DNA from: UBA1941 sp046329575
Lineage (GTDB): Bacteria; Bacteroidota; Bacteroidia; Chitinophagales; LD1
Direction of reading: 5' to 3'
Length of the DNA: 64,000 bases
Assembly: GCA_046329575.1 (NCBI GenBank)
Contig: JAXLUJ010000017.1
Coordinates: 1 to 64,000, forward strand
Positions 62,208 through 64,000 of the stretch are shown here, in pieces (the stretch's first letter is position 1; every line of letters starts with the position of its first letter). Made by a program: the position numbers and the translations under genes. The notes under the pieces were generated by a model. It searched no databases. It saw only the letters and a program-made list of their open reading frames with translations, and was not told where the DNA came from.

Positions 62208-62297
62208 AAAGGCCCTGTGCGCTAACACAGGGCCGGAGCTGCAGGGCCTGGCGGGCCAACTGCAAGCCCTTATCTGAACATTTTAAAACCAAACTAC
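62208..62297 (-). ncRNA. putative small noncoding RNA with its own promoter and terminator
   Basis: On the minus strand TATCTTCG (62302-62309) resembles the TAnnTTTG -7 element. A transcript starting about 7 nt later would run about 90 nt, contain a CTGCAG-flanked GC-rich hairpin, and end in a perfect 9-bp terminator stem (62211-62219 with 62226-62234) followed by eight T. No open frame of note lies inside. It matches no RNA family that I can name. Confidence 0.5.
62211..62234 (-). terminator. strong minus-strand terminator with no upstream protein gene
   Basis: GGCCCTGTG/CACAGGGCC, 9-bp perfect stem, six-base loop, T8 tail. The only minus-strand unit that could use it is the putative small RNA above. 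Confidence 0.85.
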
Positions 62298-62301
62298 GCC
62301 G

Positions 62302-62309
62302 CGAAGATA
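62302..62309 (-). promoter_or_regulatory. candidate -7 element of the small RNA
   Basis: TATCTTCG read on the minus strand, seven of eight positions fitting TAnnTTTG, preceded by TTTTG. Confidence 0.45.
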
Positions 62310-62431
62310 CAAAATGATGTGATGATTAGTAAAAGTACTAATTCTCACAGGTAATGGCAGAAACCAAATCCGTGCCAAAACGCGTTTGCCGAAAAGCGGA
62401 TAGAGTAGGCGTTAGTTAATCAGTTTATTTT

Positions 62432-62896
62432 ATGAAAAAGATAGTGTTCTTAAGTAGTTGCATTTTATTTTGTTCAGTTGCTTTTTGTTCCTCCAAAGTA
62501 TTGCTGCCTTTTAAGCCCGATCCAAAGGTTTTGGAAGAGCTACTTGCCCCCAAACGATCAAACAAATGTACGGTTACCTATCATGGCGATTCCAATTCTG
62601 AGATGTGCCAGCGGGGCGGAAGTTCCTGTACGGTAACCATTATCATCGACTGTAATCACACGCCATGGATCCAAAACATGCCGAAGGACGTGCCCGTGTT
62701 CAAAGATCTTAACGAAAATGCCGCATTGGGCTTTATAGATGCCAAAGAAAATCCATCGGGCAAAACGCGGCATGTAGATGCCTTCAAGGCAATAGATAGT
62801 GAAAAACTGCTTTTGATTTTTCCCGAGCAGGAAGCGCCGCTTTCAGAAGAAGAAATGGCCTATGTGCTTTACTACTATGTTGTAAAAATCGATTAA
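62432..62896 (+). CDS. small secreted Cys-containing protein of unknown function
   Basis: 154 aa. Signal peptide IVFLSSCILFCSVAFCS. The mature protein has four Cys in a compact region (NKCTVTYHG, EMCQRGGSSCTVT, IDCNHTPW), likely two disulfides or a metal site. No family recognised. A terminator follows 8 nt after the stop and the next gene begins just beyond it. Confidence 0.7.
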   Translation: MKKIVFLSSCILFCSVAFCSSKVLLPFKPDPKVLEELLAPKRSNKCTVTYHGDSNSEMCQRGGSSCTVTIIIDCNHTPWIQNMPKDVPVFKDLNENAALGFIDAKENPSGKTRHVDAFKAIDSEKLLLIFPEQEAPLSEEEMAYVLYYYVVKID

Positions 62897-62904
62897 AAAA
62901 GAAT

Positions 62905-62925
62905 GGCAGCACCTCAGGTGCTGCC
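62905..62925 (+). terminator. terminator placed directly before the next start codon
   Basis: GGCAGCACC/GGTGCTGCC, 9-bp perfect stem with a TCA loop and T5. The ATG of the following gene is only two bases past the T run. Confidence 0.85.
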
Positions 62926-62932
62926 TTTTTCT

Positions 62933-63529
62933 ATGAAACGAAATTTACTTTGTCTGTTTTTGCTGGTGATGGCTGGGAGTAAGGCCCAGCCAATGGCTAC
63001 TTCCGCGCAGTGGAATTCCGTTATACGCCATACCGAAATGTATTGCGATTCATCGCGAATCGCCGTGAAAGAACATGGCCAATTACCCCAATTGCAATTG
63101 ATAAACCATACTAAACTGCGCAGTAAATTAATGAAACAGCCGCTGAGTTTGGTTTTTGTATGGCATAGCTGGTGTAATCAGGCTATTACACAACTGGAAC
63201 TGCTGCGGCGGTTGTTGGTGGTTAAGAATTGCTCCTTTTTTTGGATAAGCGATGACCTTAACAACAAAAAACAACGCAAAATTGCTGCGGCGGTTCTACG
63301 GCATTGCGGTATTGATAATAACACGTACATCATCAGCGATAAAACGGACAATGGTGATTTTATGAACAGCAAAACCTCATTGCAATTTCGAAAAGGAATG
63401 GCTATGGACAGCGCTTCTTTGGCGGTTTTTCGCTACGAAAAAGTAGTGAAAACTTACAAAATACCCGAGAATGCGACAGATGTTGAGGTGTTAAGGCAAT
63501 ACCTCGAATCACTTTCCACAACCCCTTGA
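62933..63529 (+). CDS. secreted thioredoxin-fold-like protein with a single active-site Cys
   Basis: 198 aa from ATG 62933; the frame from 62903 runs through the terminator and is not used. Signal peptide NLLCLFLLVMAGSKAQ. SLVFVWHSWCNQAITQLELL looks like a thioredoxin active-site strand and helix, but CxxC is replaced by C-N-Q-A, so at most one thiol remains. A later Cys (LRHCGID) is distant. Possibly a non-redox or monothiol relative of thioredoxin-like proteins. The fold call is inference. Confidence 0.65.
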   Translation: MKRNLLCLFLLVMAGSKAQPMATSAQWNSVIRHTEMYCDSSRIAVKEHGQLPQLQLINHTKLRSKLMKQPLSLVFVWHSWCNQAITQLELLRRLLVVKNCSFFWISDDLNNKKQRKIAAAVLRHCGIDNNTYIISDKTDNGDFMNSKTSLQFRKGMAMDSASLAVFRYEKVVKTYKIPENATDVEVLRQYLESLSTTP

Positions 63530-63537
63530 TAGCCTAA

Positions 63538-63680
63538 GGGCGATGCGTGCGCCGGCTTTTATTACTAACCGCGGCAAGGATTGGAGTGGTGCCGCCTTCG
63601 GCGGCAGTGCGAAGTGAAACGTAGCACCGTAGCGATAGCGGAGCCACGAAAAGCCTGGTTGCCGCCATAAAAGATCTGGT
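63538..63680 (-). repeat. GC-rich dispersed repeat, copy R9
   Basis: Holds GTGCCGCCTTCGGCGGCA (a perfect hairpin), AGTGCGAAGTGAAACGTAGC and ACCGTAGCGATAGCGGAGCC, ending GGTTGCCGCCATAAAA. It is the reverse-strand relative of R8 and shows the uninterrupted IS110 target. It lies where rpoB would normally precede rpoC. Confidence 0.87.
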
Positions 63681-63734
63681 AATCAATACAAGGGCGCCGC
63701 CAGGTGCGTTAAAAAATGAGAACGGCCAGTTTTC

Positions 63735-63765
63735 TTGTAAAATCGAGTGAAAATTTGTACATTCG
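63735..63765 (+). promoter_or_regulatory. candidate promoter of rpoC
   Basis: TTG at 63735-63737 and TACATTCG at 63758-63765 (TAnnTTTG with one mismatch) are 20 nt apart, the spacing of Bacteroidota promoters. The leader of about 65 nt can form an AATGCC/GGCATT hairpin (about 63786-63814). Confidence 0.6.
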
Positions 63766-63838
63766 CCCCTCCAATTTTGGAAAGTAATGCCAAATTCCCT
63801 TTCGGGTAGGCATTGTAAACAACTCAAATTTTTGCATA

Positions 63839-64000
63839 ATGGCGAAAAGACCAACGCAACAGCGTGTTGATTTCTCAAAAATCACTATCACCCTGGCTGC
63901 TCCCGACACCATCCTCGGCCGTTCTCATGGCGAGATCAAAAAACCGGAAACTATTAACTACCGCACGTACAAGCCCGAAATGGAAGGCCTGTTTTGCGAA
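63839..64000 (+). CDS. rpoC: RNA polymerase beta' subunit, first 54 codons (cut by the window end)
   Basis: Reads MAKRPTQQRVDFSKITITL, then RSHGEIKKPETINYRTYKPE and GLFCE, the invariant start of Bacteroidota beta' just before the zinc-binding Cys cluster. Upstream lie repeat R9 and an unrelated secreted protein, not rpoB. A plausible promoter is present, so rpoC appears to be a separate transcription unit. Confidence 0.95.
   Translation, partial: MAKRPTQQRVDFSKITITLAAPDTILGRSHGEIKKPETINYRTYKPEMEGLFCE

Noticed and set aside
61843..62317. Two short open frames between repeat R8 and the small secreted protein
   Set aside because: They run through the repeat and through the minus-strand terminator, and have no recognisable protein features.
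1..64000. tRNA, rRNA or riboswitch genes
   Set aside because: No tRNA-like cloverleaf with T-loop sequence, no rRNA segment and no riboswitch core was recognised by eye; a covariance search could still find small RNAs.

Overview
The window comes from a Bacteroidota chromosome, probably a Sphingobacteriales/Chitinophagales-type lineage. Support: a short primary sigma factor without region 1.1, promoters resembling TAnnTTTG, few Shine-Dalgarno sites, a type IX secretion (T9SS) sorting domain on an esterase, and family-typical rpsO-pnp and infA-rpmJ-rpsM-rpsK-rpsD-rpoA-rplQ blocks. Nearly every stretch is ordinary coding sequence. No tRNA, rRNA or CRISPR array was recognised.

Layout. 0-9.6 kb (mostly minus strand): an SCP2/CoA-transferase fusion, an HtrA protease, an unknown helical protein, an MFS sugar transporter, pnp, rpsO and a small membrane protein. 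9.7-13.2 kb (plus): the alpha ribosomal operon from infA to rplQ. 13.2-17 kb: a lone nuoF, tandem repeats and an IS110-family element whose bridge RNA can be read by eye. 17-26.6 kb: a 7-dehydrocholesterol-reductase-like enzyme, serine deaminase, Nudix, secreted esterase, metG, LD-carboxypeptidase, alanine dehydrogenase and tsaE. 26.6-31 kb: primary sigma factor and two plsC paralogues separated by a decaying IS3-family element. 31-41 kb: a type IIG-like restriction-modification protein, an M1 peptidase joined to a predicted outer-membrane barrel, dprA and a TMTC-like membrane/TPR protein. 41-48.5 kb: a GH13 / GH31 / cyanophycin synthetase run. 48.7-55.6 kb: lipB, coaD, a Cys/His-rich envelope cassette, aspartate kinase, folA and an acyl-CoA dehydrogenase. 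55.6-64 kb: yraN, an E2 acyltransferase, proline dehydrogenase, rmuC, several envelope proteins, and the first 54 codons of rpoC.

What stands out is between the genes. At least nine copies of a GC-rich dispersed repeat (consensus core near CCGCTATCGCTACGG) occupy the long intergenic gaps. Two copies are interrupted, one by the IS110 element and one by the IS3 element, and the target sites can be reconstructed from uninterrupted copies. A second class of repeats is short tandem arrays with 7-bp units (GATGAAA, CAAGACG, GAGTTAC, TATAAGT, AATTACG) or 9-bp units (GGTGTGGTG); many of these abut stop codons.

Several normally clustered genes stand alone here. infA is not preceded by secY/map, rpoC is not preceded by rpoB, nuoF has no nuoE or nuoG beside it, and the E2 gene has no E1. 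The first three of these breaks coincide with copies of the GC-rich repeat, which suggests (inference) that repeat-mediated rearrangement has dissolved old operons.
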